A stretch of DNA of 9,118 nt from the NCBI GenBank assembly GCA_900764025.1, contig CAAFMM010000348.1, positions 1 to 9,118 of the forward strand, read 5' to 3'. Source of the stretch: an uncultured Collinsella sp. Lineage in GTDB: Bacteria > Actinomycetota > Coriobacteriia > Coriobacteriales > Coriobacteriaceae. Position numbers and translations under genes: made by a program. Shown one piece after another: positions 1 through 6,982 of the stretch. Positions within the stretch are counted from its first letter, which is position 1, and each line of letters begins with the position of its first letter. Below the pieces are notes generated by a model. It was given only the letters and a program-made list of their open reading frames with translations. It did no database searches and was not told where the DNA came from.

Positions 1-91
1 ATGTAAGTATTACCTCTTCATCTTTTATTAAATCCTCTGGATTTATCTCTTTTCTCTCTTTTTCAATAACTGTTCTTCTATCATCATCATA
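1..91 (-). CDS. gyrA: Fragment of DNA gyrase subunit A (GyrA C-terminal region) from an AT-rich genome
   Basis: Read on the minus strand from 91 to 2, this stretch is open for 30 codons. It contains DDDRRTVIE, then INPEDLIKDEEVILT. The spacing D-x-R-R-T-x-I, about ten residues, E-D-L-I, then E-x-V-(V/I)-x-T matches the segment joining the breakage-reunion core of GyrA to its DNA-wrapping C-terminal domain. Codons are strongly A/T-ending (ata, aaa, aga, tta), unlike everything after base 94. It is cut at both ends, by the window edge and by the junction near 92-94. ParC is a possible alternative, but the EDLI motif fits GyrA better. This is pattern recognition over a short stretch, so the family call is likely but not certain. 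Confidence 0.6.
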
Positions 92-94
92 CTG
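92..94. other. Compositional junction (chimeric or recombination breakpoint)
   Basis: Up to about base 91 the sequence is AT-rich and makes sense as a minus-strand GyrA fragment. From about base 94 it is GC-rich and makes sense as the + strand wall hydrolase. Both reading frames are interrupted here mid-protein, so neither side has a natural gene end. The + frame of the hydrolase happens to stay open through the AT-rich part back to base 3, so an automatic caller could wrongly extend that gene to the window edge. Confidence 0.7.
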
Positions 95-95
95 C

Positions 96-1052
96 GTGGC
101 CTTCGTCGCCTGCGCGCTCGCCGTCGCGCAGCTGCTGAGCGCGCTGTTCGGCTTCTGGGACGACGCGGCCTCCAAGCAGGGCCTCGAGGGGCTGCCGCCC
201 TACATCACCTACGAGATGGTCGAGGCGGCGCTCGAGTGCCAGGAGGAGTACGGGCACCCGGCGGGCTGCACCATCGCGCAGATCATCCAGGAGTCCGGCC
301 AGGGCGACCGCATGAGCCAGCTCGCAGAGCGCGACCACAACCTCTTCGGCATGAAGTGGTGGTCGGGCTACGCGGGCTGCCCTGAGGTGGCCGGCAAGGC
401 GAACTGGGCCACCAGCGAGGAGTACGTGCCCGGCGAGCACACCCAGATCACGGCGAGCTTCATCCGCTTCGCCGGCGACGCCGAGTGCATCCGCTTCCGA
501 AGCAGGGTCTTCCTGCAGGCGGAGCGCTACTCAGGCAACGCCCTCATCCGCGAGGCGATCGAGAGGCACGACTCGGACAGGATGGCCGAGGGGCTCAAGG
601 ACGCCGGCTGGGCGACCGACTCGTCCTACGTCGAGTCCCTGAAGTCGATCATGGCGCAATGGGGCCTCTACAGGTTCGACTCCATGACGGTCGAGGACCT
701 GAAGGACCCGGCCGCGAACGGGAACGCGATCGTCGAGGCGGCGTACAGCCAGCTCGGCGTGCCCTACGTGTGGGGAGGCTCGACCCCCGGCAAGGCGCTC
801 GACTGCAGCGGGCTCACGCAGTACTGCTACGCGCAGGCGGGCATCCGCATAAGCCACTACACGGGTTCCCAGTACGAGGAGCTCAAGCGCATACCGCTCT
901 CGGAGGCGAAGCCCGGCGACATCCTCTACCGCTCGGGCCACGTGGCCATCTACATCGGCGACGACAGGTACATACACGAGCCGCGAACGGGCGACGTGTG
1001 CCGCATAGCGAGCGGCATCGGCAGCTTCAGCTGCGCGCTCACCGCGAGATAG
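96..1052 (+). CDS. Conjugation-associated bifunctional wall hydrolase (GH73-like lysozyme + NlpC/P60), 5' truncated
   Basis: This is a peptidoglycan hydrolase that would open the cell wall for a Gram-positive type IV secretion channel. Numbering from the GTG at 96, residues 1-20 are a hydrophobic membrane segment. Residues about 35-190 resemble a glucosaminidase/lysozyme domain, with IIQESGQGD (probable catalytic Glu66) and HNLFGMKW. Residues about 210-318 are an NlpC/P60 peptidase domain with the expected triad: Cys237 in DCSGL, His282 in GHVAIYIG and His294 in YIHEP. Family members of this type (CD1108-like in Tn1549-type elements, Orf14-like in Tn916) carry a longer N-terminus. The AT-rich junction at about 93 sits directly before the membrane segment, so GTG 96 is probably not the native start and the 5' end is missing. 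The stop is TAG, and the next gene starts 9 nt later. Confidence 0.85.
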   Translation: MAFVACALAVAQLLSALFGFWDDAASKQGLEGLPPYITYEMVEAALECQEEYGHPAGCTIAQIIQESGQGDRMSQLAERDHNLFGMKWWSGYAGCPEVAGKANWATSEEYVPGEHTQITASFIRFAGDAECIRFRSRVFLQAERYSGNALIREAIERHDSDRMAEGLKDAGWATDSSYVESLKSIMAQWGLYRFDSMTVEDLKDPAANGNAIVEAAYSQLGVPYVWGGSTPGKALDCSGLTQYCYAQAGIRISHYTGSQYEELKRIPLSEAKPGDILYRSGHVAIYIGDDRYIHEPRTGDVCRIASGIGSFSCALTAR

Positions 1053-1061
1053 GAGAAACCA

Positions 1062-1781
1062 ATGCAGGGAAAGTCAAGGGTCATGGCCGCCGTCGCGGCA
1101 AGCGCGCTCGTCGTGGCGCTCGGCGCGGGCGCGGCGCGCTGCGCCATCGCCCCGCAGGAAGGCGCGCAGGATAGTCCCCAGGAGCAAGAGCAGCCCGCGG
1201 CTGCAGGCGCCGACGCGGCAACCGGGAAGGCCGCCTCGGGCGCCGAGGCGCTCTGGAACACCGCATGGACGGGCGCCGACGACCCGACAGCCACGCTGCG
1301 GATCGTCGAGGGCGCCATGGTGGAGAGCTCAGGCGGCGCCGAGCGCGCCTGGTTCTTCTCGGCCGAGGAGCCCTCCGAGGCCGGCGGCGTGCTCAACGTG
1401 CCCATCGAGGTCAAGGGAACCGGCGACAAGGCGGGAGGCCTGTCGCTCATCCAGGTCTCGGGCGACGGGGACGCCCGCACCCTGGCATGCGACCTCCTGA
1501 CGCAGGCCTACGTGCCCCAGAAGGCGCAAGACGGAGCGTTCTCCGTGACCGGCACCGACGACCGCCTCTCCGAGGCGCTTGGCGCAGACGTCGCCGCCAT
1601 CGAGGAGGCCGTCGCCGGGAAGGCGGCGGAGGTGTCCCCGCAGGCGACGGGAGCCACCTGGGACAAGGAGGTGTGGCTCGACTACGCCGGGAACGTCGCG
1701 TCGACGACCTTCACGCTCGACGACCCCGCCTCGACGGTGGTCACCGTGGTCTCGCGCGGCGGCTCGCTGGAGGCGATGTAG
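1062..1781 (+). CDS. Secreted or membrane-anchored conjugation-locus protein of unknown function
   Basis: A 239-residue protein. It has an N-terminal hydrophobic segment (about residues 7-26) ending in GAGAARCAIAP. Cys27 could be a lipidation site, but AARC is a poor lipobox, so a signal anchor or ordinary signal peptide is equally possible. Residues 30-65 are a low-complexity A/Q/E/G linker. Residues 66-239 look like a compact beta-rich extracellular domain ending in a threonine/valine-rich strand. I recognise no catalytic motif. An AGGAG site overlaps the upstream stop (1051-1055) and supports ATG 1062. Its place between the wall hydrolase and the TrbL-like protein corresponds to that of CD1107-type proteins in Tn1549-like elements. 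That is an inference from gene order, not from sequence similarity I can verify. It is probably co-transcribed with both neighbours. Confidence 0.7.
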   Translation: MQGKSRVMAAVAASALVVALGAGAARCAIAPQEGAQDSPQEQEQPAAAGADAATGKAASGAEALWNTAWTGADDPTATLRIVEGAMVESSGGAERAWFFSAEEPSEAGGVLNVPIEVKGTGDKAGGLSLIQVSGDGDARTLACDLLTQAYVPQKAQDGAFSVTGTDDRLSEALGADVAAIEEAVAGKAAEVSPQATGATWDKEVWLDYAGNVASTTFTLDDPASTVVTVVSRGGSLEAM

Positions 1782-1783
1782 CC

Positions 1784-2785
1784 GTGCGGGCGCTTGAATC
1801 GCGACGCCGAAGGGCGTTCGCCATCTCCGCCGCGACGGCATTCGCCCTCTGCGCGCTCCTGCTCGTCCCCGCGCAGCCGGCATACGCCGACATAGCCGGG
1901 GACGTCAACGATTGGCTGTGCGGCCTCCTGCGCGACTGCTGCAACTGGATGTTCAAGGCGCAAACGGGCGTGCTCGGGTCGATCGGCGCGAACGGGATCC
2001 TCTCGGCCGACTTCGCGCACATGCTCACGAGCTCGAGCGACCTGACCATGCACGACGTCGCCCGGGGCGTATGGCAGGTTGCCATCCTGCCGATCGGGTG
2101 CGGGGTGCTCGGCCTGGTCTTCACCCTGAAGCTCATCGAGATCTCCCAGCGCATGGACGGCAGCCAGAGCCTTCCCGGCGTCAAGGAGGTCGTTTTCCTC
2201 CTCGTGTTCTTCGCCGTGTTCCTGTTCCTCATACAGAACAGCTTCGACCTGATGGCGTCGATCTACGAGGTCTGCGGGCTCGCCATCGACCGAGTCGAGG
2301 CGCTCTTCGGCGCCGGAGGCGCGCTCGACCTGCCCGAGGTGTCCGTCGTCACCACCGACGACGACATCCCGTCGCTCATCGCCATGCTCGTCGTGAGCCT
2401 CATCAGCTGGGTCGTGGTGCTGGCGGCCTACGTCGTCGCCCTCGTGGTCTGCTGGGCCCGCGCGCTCCAGCTCTACATCATGGCCGCGTTCGCCCCGATC
2501 CCGCTGGCGTTCCTCGGCATGGACGCCACGCGCCAGATAGGCCTCGGCTACCTGAAGAGCTTCGGGGCGGTCTGCATCGCCGGCGTCATCATCCTCGTGC
2601 TGCTCATATCGTTCCCGCTCGTGCTCGGCGGGCTCACCGGGGCGAACCCCGGGACGGGCACCCCGGCCGACGCGGTCGCGAACGGGCTCACCTACGCGCT
2701 GCAGTACCTGGCCATGTGCGTGCTGCTCATCCTGGCCCTCGTGAAGAGCGGCTCCTGGGCGCGCGACATCGTGAGCGGCTTCTAG
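1784..2785 (+). CDS. TrbL/VirB6-like polytopic conjugal transfer membrane protein
   Basis: A 333-residue protein, probably the inner channel component of the type IV secretion system. Start chosen: GTG 1784, two bases after the previous stop, with GGAGG at 1769-1773 and 10 nt spacing. The same frame stays open upstream to 1265, but that stretch is an arginine/glycine-rich shadow of the preceding gene. An N-terminal signal peptide (RRRR, then a hydrophobic core at 11-33, cleavage after AYA at about 35) is followed by a Cys/Trp-rich amphipathic stretch. Further hydrophobic segments lie at about 97-117, 134-154, 197-223, 228-246, 261-283 and 303-321. FAPIPLAFLGM at about 236-246 resembles the conserved A-P-I-P segment of TrbL/VirB6 and Tn1549-type VirB6-like proteins. 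The stop is TAG. Translation is probably coupled to the upstream gene. Confidence 0.8.
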   Translation: MRALESRRRRAFAISAATAFALCALLLVPAQPAYADIAGDVNDWLCGLLRDCCNWMFKAQTGVLGSIGANGILSADFAHMLTSSSDLTMHDVARGVWQVAILPIGCGVLGLVFTLKLIEISQRMDGSQSLPGVKEVVFLLVFFAVFLFLIQNSFDLMASIYEVCGLAIDRVEALFGAGGALDLPEVSVVTTDDDIPSLIAMLVVSLISWVVVLAAYVVALVVCWARALQLYIMAAFAPIPLAFLGMDATRQIGLGYLKSFGAVCIAGVIILVLLISFPLVLGGLTGANPGTGTPADAVANGLTYALQYLAMCVLLILALVKSGSWARDIVSGF

Positions 2786-2830
2786 CGGAAAAGCGAGGAA
2801 GGGGGCGGTCGCCATGAGATAGGAGCGCCG

Positions 2831-2852
2831 CGCCGGGGCACGCGTCCCGGCG
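2831..2852 (+). other. GC-rich hairpin in the 2786-2894 gap
   Basis: CGCCGGG (2831-2837) pairs perfectly with CCCGGCG (2846-2852) around an 8-nt loop. No T-run follows, so it is not a typical intrinsic terminator. It could stabilise the 3' end of the transfer-gene mRNA or separate it from the downstream genes. The rest of this 109-base gap contains only two very short open frames (ATG 2815, two codons; ATG 2854, six codons), with no sign that either is real. Confidence 0.4.
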
Positions 2853-2894
2853 GATGAAGACAAGGACCGATTGAAAACGAAAAGGAGGAAAGAC

Positions 2895-3353
2895 ATGGAA
2901 GAGAGGAAGAACGTGTACCTCTCGCTGCACAAGAGCTTCGTGCGCGAGGGCATCGAGTACACCGACCGCGCGACCGGCGAGGCCAGGACCTTCAACTCGG
3001 CGACCCTTCCCAAGGGCACCGTCGTCGACGGCATGGACGTGGGAGGCTACGAGTTCAGCCCCATGTTCGTTAACGAGAGCCGCTTCAAGGGGGCCGACTT
3101 CCGAGACATACCGCTGCTCGCGAACCGCGAGGTGTGGCTGAGGAAGACGGTGATGGGCCCGGACGGCCAGCCCGAGCTCGACGAGGGCGGCCGAGCGGTC
3201 AAGGACACCGTGAAGGTCATGCCGGCGCAGCTCAAGGAGGCCGTTGACGCAGGGCGCTCGCGCTACCTCGCGGAGCGCGCCGAGCACGCCCGCCAGGCGA
3301 GCCGCGCCGCCGAGCACGAGGCGCCCCGCGCACAGCGAAGCGTCGAGAGATAG
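2895..3353 (+). CDS. Small soluble mobile-element protein of unknown function
   Basis: A 152-residue protein. ATG 2895 is preferred over TTG 2871 because GGAGG at 2884-2888 lies 6 nt upstream, and the extra eight residues of the longer form are just K/R-rich leader-like sequence. There is no signal peptide or membrane segment. Residues 1-100 look like one globular domain: YLSLHKSFVRE, a stretch resembling an OB-like or beta-barrel fold (EARTFNSATLPKGTVV), then GGYEFSPMFVNESRFKGADF and REVWLRK. The C-terminal 40 residues are highly charged, Ala/Arg/Glu-rich and probably helical. I do not recognise the family with confidence. A nucleic-acid-related accessory role in transfer is possible but rests only on position and the basic tail. 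The stop is TAG, and the adhesin starts 12 nt later, suggesting a shared transcript. Confidence 0.65.
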   Translation: MEERKNVYLSLHKSFVREGIEYTDRATGEARTFNSATLPKGTVVDGMDVGGYEFSPMFVNESRFKGADFRDIPLLANREVWLRKTVMGPDGQPELDEGGRAVKDTVKVMPAQLKEAVDAGRSRYLAERAEHARQASRAAEHEAPRAQRSVER

Positions 3354-3365
3354 GGAGGCGGAAAG

Positions 3366-6107
3366 ATGAACGCAGCGAAAGACTGCACCCTGCAGGAAAA
3401 GCTCCTCCGATGCGCCATGGCGCTCATCCTGGCGGCGGGGGCTCTGCTCGCCTCTGTGGCGGCCTCGCCCGCCTACGCCGCGCCGAGCACGGTAGACGTG
3501 TCCATCGGCGGCAAGATCCCCTACGGCGGCTTCGCCACCACGTGGATGAGCGCCGACGGGAACATCGCCTACTGCGCCGAGCCCTCGTCCCCGACGCCCG
3601 CGCCGGGCTCCTACTCGACGAGCCCCGTGCCGAGCGGCGACGTGACAGCGGCGATCTGGTACTCGTTCGGCTCTCCCGGCTTCGACGCGTCGATGTTCCC
3701 GGGCAGCTGGTACGACGGCGGCGGATGGGACGACGCCAAGTACGCCGCGGCGAGCCACGTGCTCATCGCCTACGCCTACTCTGGGTCCGAGTCGGCCGCC
3801 ACGCACGGCACGAGCGCCGAGTTCGCCTCCTGGGCGAAATCCGAGCTGATCGGCGGGGCCTTCGCCAAGATGAAGGCGGGCGCCGGCAAGGTATCCGCCG
3901 GGTTCGAGGCGTTCTGCGTCAGGACCGGCGGCGGCTCCCAGACGCTCGTGAGCTTCAGCTGGTCCGCAGGCGGAGTCAAGGTCGCCAAAGAGGACTCCGA
4001 GGCGGGCGCCGAACCCCAGGGCGACGCCTCGCTCGACGGCGCGAGCTTCTCCGTCGTGAACGAGACCGGCCGGTACGTGCTGGTCGGCGGCAAGTACTAC
4101 GCCGACGGAGAGGTCTGCGCCACGATCAAGACCGCGCCCGAGGACGGGTCGCACGTCGCCGCGACCGGCGCCGACGCGCTTCCCGCAGGCAATTACCGCA
4201 TCGTCGAGTCCGGAGCGCCCGAGGGCTACGACGCCAGCGACGCCTCCGTCGCGTTCACCGTGAGGGCCGGCGAGATGCGCGACCTCACGGGCGACCCCGT
4301 GACCGACGAGGTCTTCCGCGGCGGCGTGCAGGTGACTAAGTCCGACAAGGAGCTGCAGGCGTCCGAGGCGCTCGCGGGCAGCGGCCACAAGGAGGCGCCT
4401 GGCGAGCACCCCGGCCTCGACGGAATCGAGTTCACCGTCACGAATAGGTCGGTGCACAAAGTCCTCGTTGACGGCGAGTGGCGCGAGCCGGGCGAAGCCG
4501 TGGCCACGCTGACCACCGCATGGAACGACGAGGCCGGCGCCTACACCGCGCAGACCGCGGCCGACGCACTGCCGTACGGAACCTACGACGTGCGGGAGAC
4601 GGCGACGAACGGGAGCTACCTGCTGACCGACGGCGAACCCCGCACCTTCGAGGTCCGCGCCGCCGGCGAGGTCGTGAGCGCCTCCGCGGACGGCACCGCG
4701 CTCGAGTTCCGCGACCAGGTGGTGCGCAACGACCTCGAGCTCTCCAAGAAGAGCGAGTCCGACAACGCCGGCCTCATGGTCCCGTTCGCCATCGAGAACG
4801 CGGCCACCGGCGAGACGCACGTGCTGGTGACGGACCGCAACGGCGACGCGTCCACCGCGAGCAGCTGGAACAGGCACTCGAGGGACACCAACGCCAACGA
4901 CGCCCTGCTCGGCCACGAGGGCCCGATTGCCGCCGCCGACATGGACCCGAAGGCCGGCATCTGGTTCTCGCTCGGCGAGGACGGCTCCTCGGCGCCGGTC
5001 GACGACTCGCTGGCGGCACTGCCGTACGGCGCCTACACCATGACCGAGCTGCGCTGCGAGGCCAACGAGGGCCTCGAGCTCATCACCAGGAGCTTCTGGA
5101 TCGAGCGCGACTCGACGGTAGCCAAGGCCGCGTGGATGGGCCTCGACGACCAGGAGGGCCCGCGCATCTCCACCACAGCAAAGGACGGGGCGGACGGCGA
5201 CAAGGACGTCTCGGCCGACGCCGAGGCCAAGGTCGTCGACGCGGTGGCCTACGAGGGGCTGAAGGCCGGCGAGGAATACGAGCTCTCGGCAACCCTCGTC
5301 GACAAGGCGACCGGCGAGCCCGTGGCCGACGCCTCGGGCATGCCCGTGGGGGCCAAGGCCGAGTTCGCGCCCGCGCTCTCGACGGGCAGCCAGGACGTAG
5401 AGATTTCCTTCGACGCGAGCCTGCTCGGCGGCCGCGACCTGGTCGTGTTCGAGAGCCTTCGCAAGGACGGCGCCGAGGTGGCGTCGCACGCGGACCTCTC
5501 CGACGAGGGGCAGACAGTCCACGTCGCCGTCGAGGTGGGCACCCAGGCGGCCGACGCCGCCGACGGCGACCAGGTCATCGAGGCCGACAAGGCCAAGGTC
5601 GTCGACACGGTGGCCTACAAGGGCCTCGTCCCCGGCGAGACCTACATCGCCGTGGGCACGCTCATGGACAAGGGCACCGGAGAGCCGTTCCTCGACAAGG
5701 ATGGCAACGAGGTAACCGCGCGCACGCCCTTCGAGCCCGAGGCACCCTCCGGCACCGTCGAGGTGACCTTCGAGTTCGACACCGAGGGCCTGGCCGAGGG
5801 AGACGAGCTCGTCGTCTTCGAGAAGGTCCTGGACTCCGCCGGCAACGTCGTTGCGGCCCACGAGGACATCGACTCCGCCGAGCAGAGCGTCGTCGTGGAC
5901 AACCCCGACACGCCCGAGGTGCCCGAGGAGCCCTACGCCAAGACCGGGGCCGACGCCCCCGACGGCACCGGCTACGCCGTGGCCGCAGGCATCGCTCTAG
6001 CAGCTGCGGCGGGCGCGGGCGGAGCGCTCGCGTACCGCAAGCGCAAGACGGCCGGCGCAAGCAAGGACGCGGCAGCCGAAGAGCCTGCCGAAGAGCCGGA
6101 AGAGTAG
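3366..6107 (+). CDS. Sortase-anchored SpaA/VaFE surface adhesin with thioester-like head domain
   Basis: A 913-residue cell-wall-anchored adhesin or pilin-like protein. GGAGG at 3354-3358 supports ATG 3366. A signal peptide ends near residue 38 (SPAYA). Residues about 40-197 form a thioester-domain-like head with AYCAEPSSPTPAPGSYS (Cys70) and ASHVLIAYAYSGS (His131). Three CnaB/SpaA-like domains follow at about 200-318, 319-455 and 456-590, with candidate isopeptide lysines in VKVAKE, VQVTKSDK (Lys325) and LELSKK (Lys461), and glutamates in RIVESGAPEGY, DVRETA and MTELR. Residues about 598-722 and 723-845 are two tandem VaFE repeats (KVVD-V-Y-GL--GE-Y, then LVVFE). The C-terminus has the sorting motif YAKTG (857-861), a hydrophobic segment (about 868-889), RKRK and an acidic tail. 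The next gene is its likely sortase. The role in host or mating contact is inferred. Confidence 0.88.
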   Translation: MNAAKDCTLQEKLLRCAMALILAAGALLASVAASPAYAAPSTVDVSIGGKIPYGGFATTWMSADGNIAYCAEPSSPTPAPGSYSTSPVPSGDVTAAIWYSFGSPGFDASMFPGSWYDGGGWDDAKYAAASHVLIAYAYSGSESAATHGTSAEFASWAKSELIGGAFAKMKAGAGKVSAGFEAFCVRTGGGSQTLVSFSWSAGGVKVAKEDSEAGAEPQGDASLDGASFSVVNETGRYVLVGGKYYADGEVCATIKTAPEDGSHVAATGADALPAGNYRIVESGAPEGYDASDASVAFTVRAGEMRDLTGDPVTDEVFRGGVQVTKSDKELQASEALAGSGHKEAPGEHPGLDGIEFTVTNRSVHKVLVDGEWREPGEAVATLTTAWNDEAGAYTAQTAADALPYGTYDVRETATNGSYLLTDGEPRTFEVRAAGEVVSASADGTALEFRDQVVRNDLELSKKSESDNAGLMVPFAIENAATGETHVLVTDRNGDASTASSWNRHSRDTNANDALLGHEGPIAAADMDPKAGIWFSLGEDGSSAPVDDSLAALPYGAYTMTELRCEANEGLELITRSFWIERDSTVAKAAWMGLDDQEGPRISTTAKDGADGDKDVSADAEAKVVDAVAYEGLKAGEEYELSATLVDKATGEPVADASGMPVGAKAEFAPALSTGSQDVEISFDASLLGGRDLVVFESLRKDGAEVASHADLSDEGQTVHVAVEVGTQAADAADGDQVIEADKAKVVDTVAYKGLVPGETYIAVGTLMDKGTGEPFLDKDGNEVTARTPFEPEAPSGTVEVTFEFDTEGLAEGDELVVFEKVLDSAGNVVAAHEDIDSAEQSVVVDNPDTPEVPEEPYAKTGADAPDGTGYAVAAGIALAAAAGAGGALAYRKRKTAGASKDAAAEEPAEEPEE
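5157..5900 (+). repeat. Two tandem VaFE repeats within the adhesin
   Basis: Two units of roughly 370 bases begin near 5157 and 5532. Nearly identical blocks mark them: GCCAAGGTCGTCGAC is followed by CGGTGGCCTAC at about 5226 and again at about 5592. In protein, AKVVDAVAYEGLKAGEEY corresponds to AKVVDTVAYKGLVPGETY, and DLVVFESL corresponds to ELVVFEKV. The units have diverged elsewhere, so this is an old duplication. Unit number could vary between strains. Confidence 0.8.
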
Positions 6108-6130
6108 CGGCTCTGCATCGACACCGAACC

Positions 6131-6160
6131 GGAGGCCCTGAGCGCTCGCCCGGGGCCTCC
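6131..6160 (+). terminator. Hairpin after the adhesin gene (attenuator- or processing-type)
   Basis: GGAGGCCC (6131-6138) pairs with GGGCCTCC (6153-6160) as a perfect 8-bp stem, extendable by T-G and G-C pairs. No T-run follows, so it is not a strong intrinsic terminator. It is better read as an mRNA-stabilising or attenuating element between adhesin and sortase. Its right arm shares 6156-6160 with a second hairpin over the sortase ribosome-binding site. Confidence 0.45.
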
Positions 6161-6177
6161 CCTGCGAACGGGGGAGG
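6156..6177 (+). promoter_or_regulatory. Hairpin sequestering the sortase ribosome-binding site
   Basis: CCTCCCC (6156-6162) is perfectly complementary to GGGGAGG (6171-6177) across an 8-nt loop. GGGGAGG is the only ribosome-binding site for the sortase ATG at 6180 and lies unusually close to it (2 nt). This hairpin and the one at 6131-6160 cannot form together, so the pair could set the adhesin-to-sortase ratio. That function is an inference. Confidence 0.45.
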
Positions 6178-6179
6178 AC

Positions 6180-6911
6180 ATGAACAAAGGGAAAGCCGCC
6201 ACGGCGCTCGCCATTGCCGTGGCGTTGCTGGCGATGGGAGCGCTCGCCGTCCTGCCGCAGCCCGAGAGGAACCCGTACGGGGTGCACGAGGTGCCCGCAA
6301 CGGAAGAGGACGCGACGATGGAGGTGAAAGAGGCGGGAGGCGGCATCGACTGGGACGCCCTTCCCGCCTCCGTCGTCGCATGGGTGCGCGTGCCGGGCAC
6401 GACCGTCGACTACCCGATCGTCCAGGGCCGGCCGGAATCGCCCGACTTCTACCTCACGCACGACGCCGGCGGCGAGCGCTCAGTCTGGGGTGCTCCCTAC
6501 ATCGACGCAGGCTGCGCGCAGGGAGCCGAAAGCCCGCTCGTCATCGTGTACGGGCACCACATGTCCGACGGCACCATGTTCGCGCCGCTCGCGCAGTACT
6601 CGTCGCGCGGTTTCGCCGAGGGGCACCGCACCATCCGGGTCTTCACCCACGAGAAGGCGATCGAGCTCGAGGTCTACGCCGCGGACGTGGTGGACGCGAG
6701 CTCGGAGGGCAAGCGGACCGACTTCGCAGACGCGGCGGCGCTCGACTCCTATCTCGGTGACAAATTGTCCCGATGCGAGGTCGTCCTGGAAGAGCCGAAA
6801 GACGTCGCCCAAACCTGGGCCTTCGTCACCTGCAGCTACCAGACGAGCAACTCCCGCACCGTCGTCTACGCGAAGGAGGTGGAAGCATGGGATTCGCGCC
6901 CTTCGGAATAG
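6180..6911 (+). CDS. Class B sortase
   Basis: A 243-residue membrane-anchored transpeptidase expected to cleave the YAKTG sorting signal of the upstream adhesin and attach it to the wall or to another subunit. An N-terminal signal anchor spans about residues 5-26. The catalytic domain carries the class B pattern: VDYPIVQ, DFYLTHDAGGERSVWGAPYID, VYGHHMSDGTMFAPL with catalytic His126, FVTCSY with Cys218, and SNSRTVVYA with Arg226. The length is typical of class B enzymes. ATG 6180 is followed directly by a sensible signal anchor, although the GGAGG to ATG distance is only 2 nt and the site lies in a hairpin, so translation may be weak or regulated. The end overlaps the start of a small membrane-protein gene. 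The stop is TAG. Confidence 0.9.
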   Translation: MNKGKAATALAIAVALLAMGALAVLPQPERNPYGVHEVPATEEDATMEVKEAGGGIDWDALPASVVAWVRVPGTTVDYPIVQGRPESPDFYLTHDAGGERSVWGAPYIDAGCAQGAESPLVIVYGHHMSDGTMFAPLAQYSSRGFAEGHRTIRVFTHEKAIELEVYAADVVDASSEGKRTDFADAAALDSYLGDKLSRCEVVLEEPKDVAQTWAFVTCSYQTSNSRTVVYAKEVEAWDSRPSE

Positions 6912-6982
6912 GGCTCCTCATGGGGCTCCTCACGCTCACGGCCTACGCCTGCTGCGCAGCCGGCGACGACGACCGGGACTAG
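6887..6982 (+). CDS. 31-residue membrane microprotein overlapping the sortase gene
   Basis: ATG 6887 has a near-ideal AAGGAGG (6873-6879) with 7-nt spacing, placed inside the last codons of the sortase gene. The product, MGFAPFGIGLLMGLLTLTAY then ACCAAGDDDRD, has one hydrophobic helix (about residues 5-20), a Cys-Cys pair at the membrane boundary and an acidic tail. It overlaps the sortase by 25 nt in another frame and ends in TAG like its neighbours. The ribosome-binding site and membrane-like composition argue that it is real despite its size. Function is unknown. A partner or regulator of the sortase, or a small element-encoded membrane protein, is possible from position only. Confidence 0.6.
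   Translation: MGFAPFGIGLLMGLLTLTAYACCAAGDDDRD

Noticed and set aside
1265..1783. Upstream extension of the TrbL-like gene
   Set aside because: Arg-rich shadow of the preceding gene. GTG 1784 has a ribosome-binding site followed by a signal peptide.
2727..5861. Very long minus-strand open frame opposite the adhesin
   Set aside because: Its product is a Val/Gly/Leu/Arg/His-rich mirror of the adhesin caused by GC-rich third positions. It has no domains, while the + strand shows a signal peptide, repeats and a sorting signal.
4478..6760. 760-residue + strand frame overlapping adhesin and sortase
   Set aside because: Almost entirely Arg/Gly-rich, and it crosses the ends of two well-supported genes in another frame.
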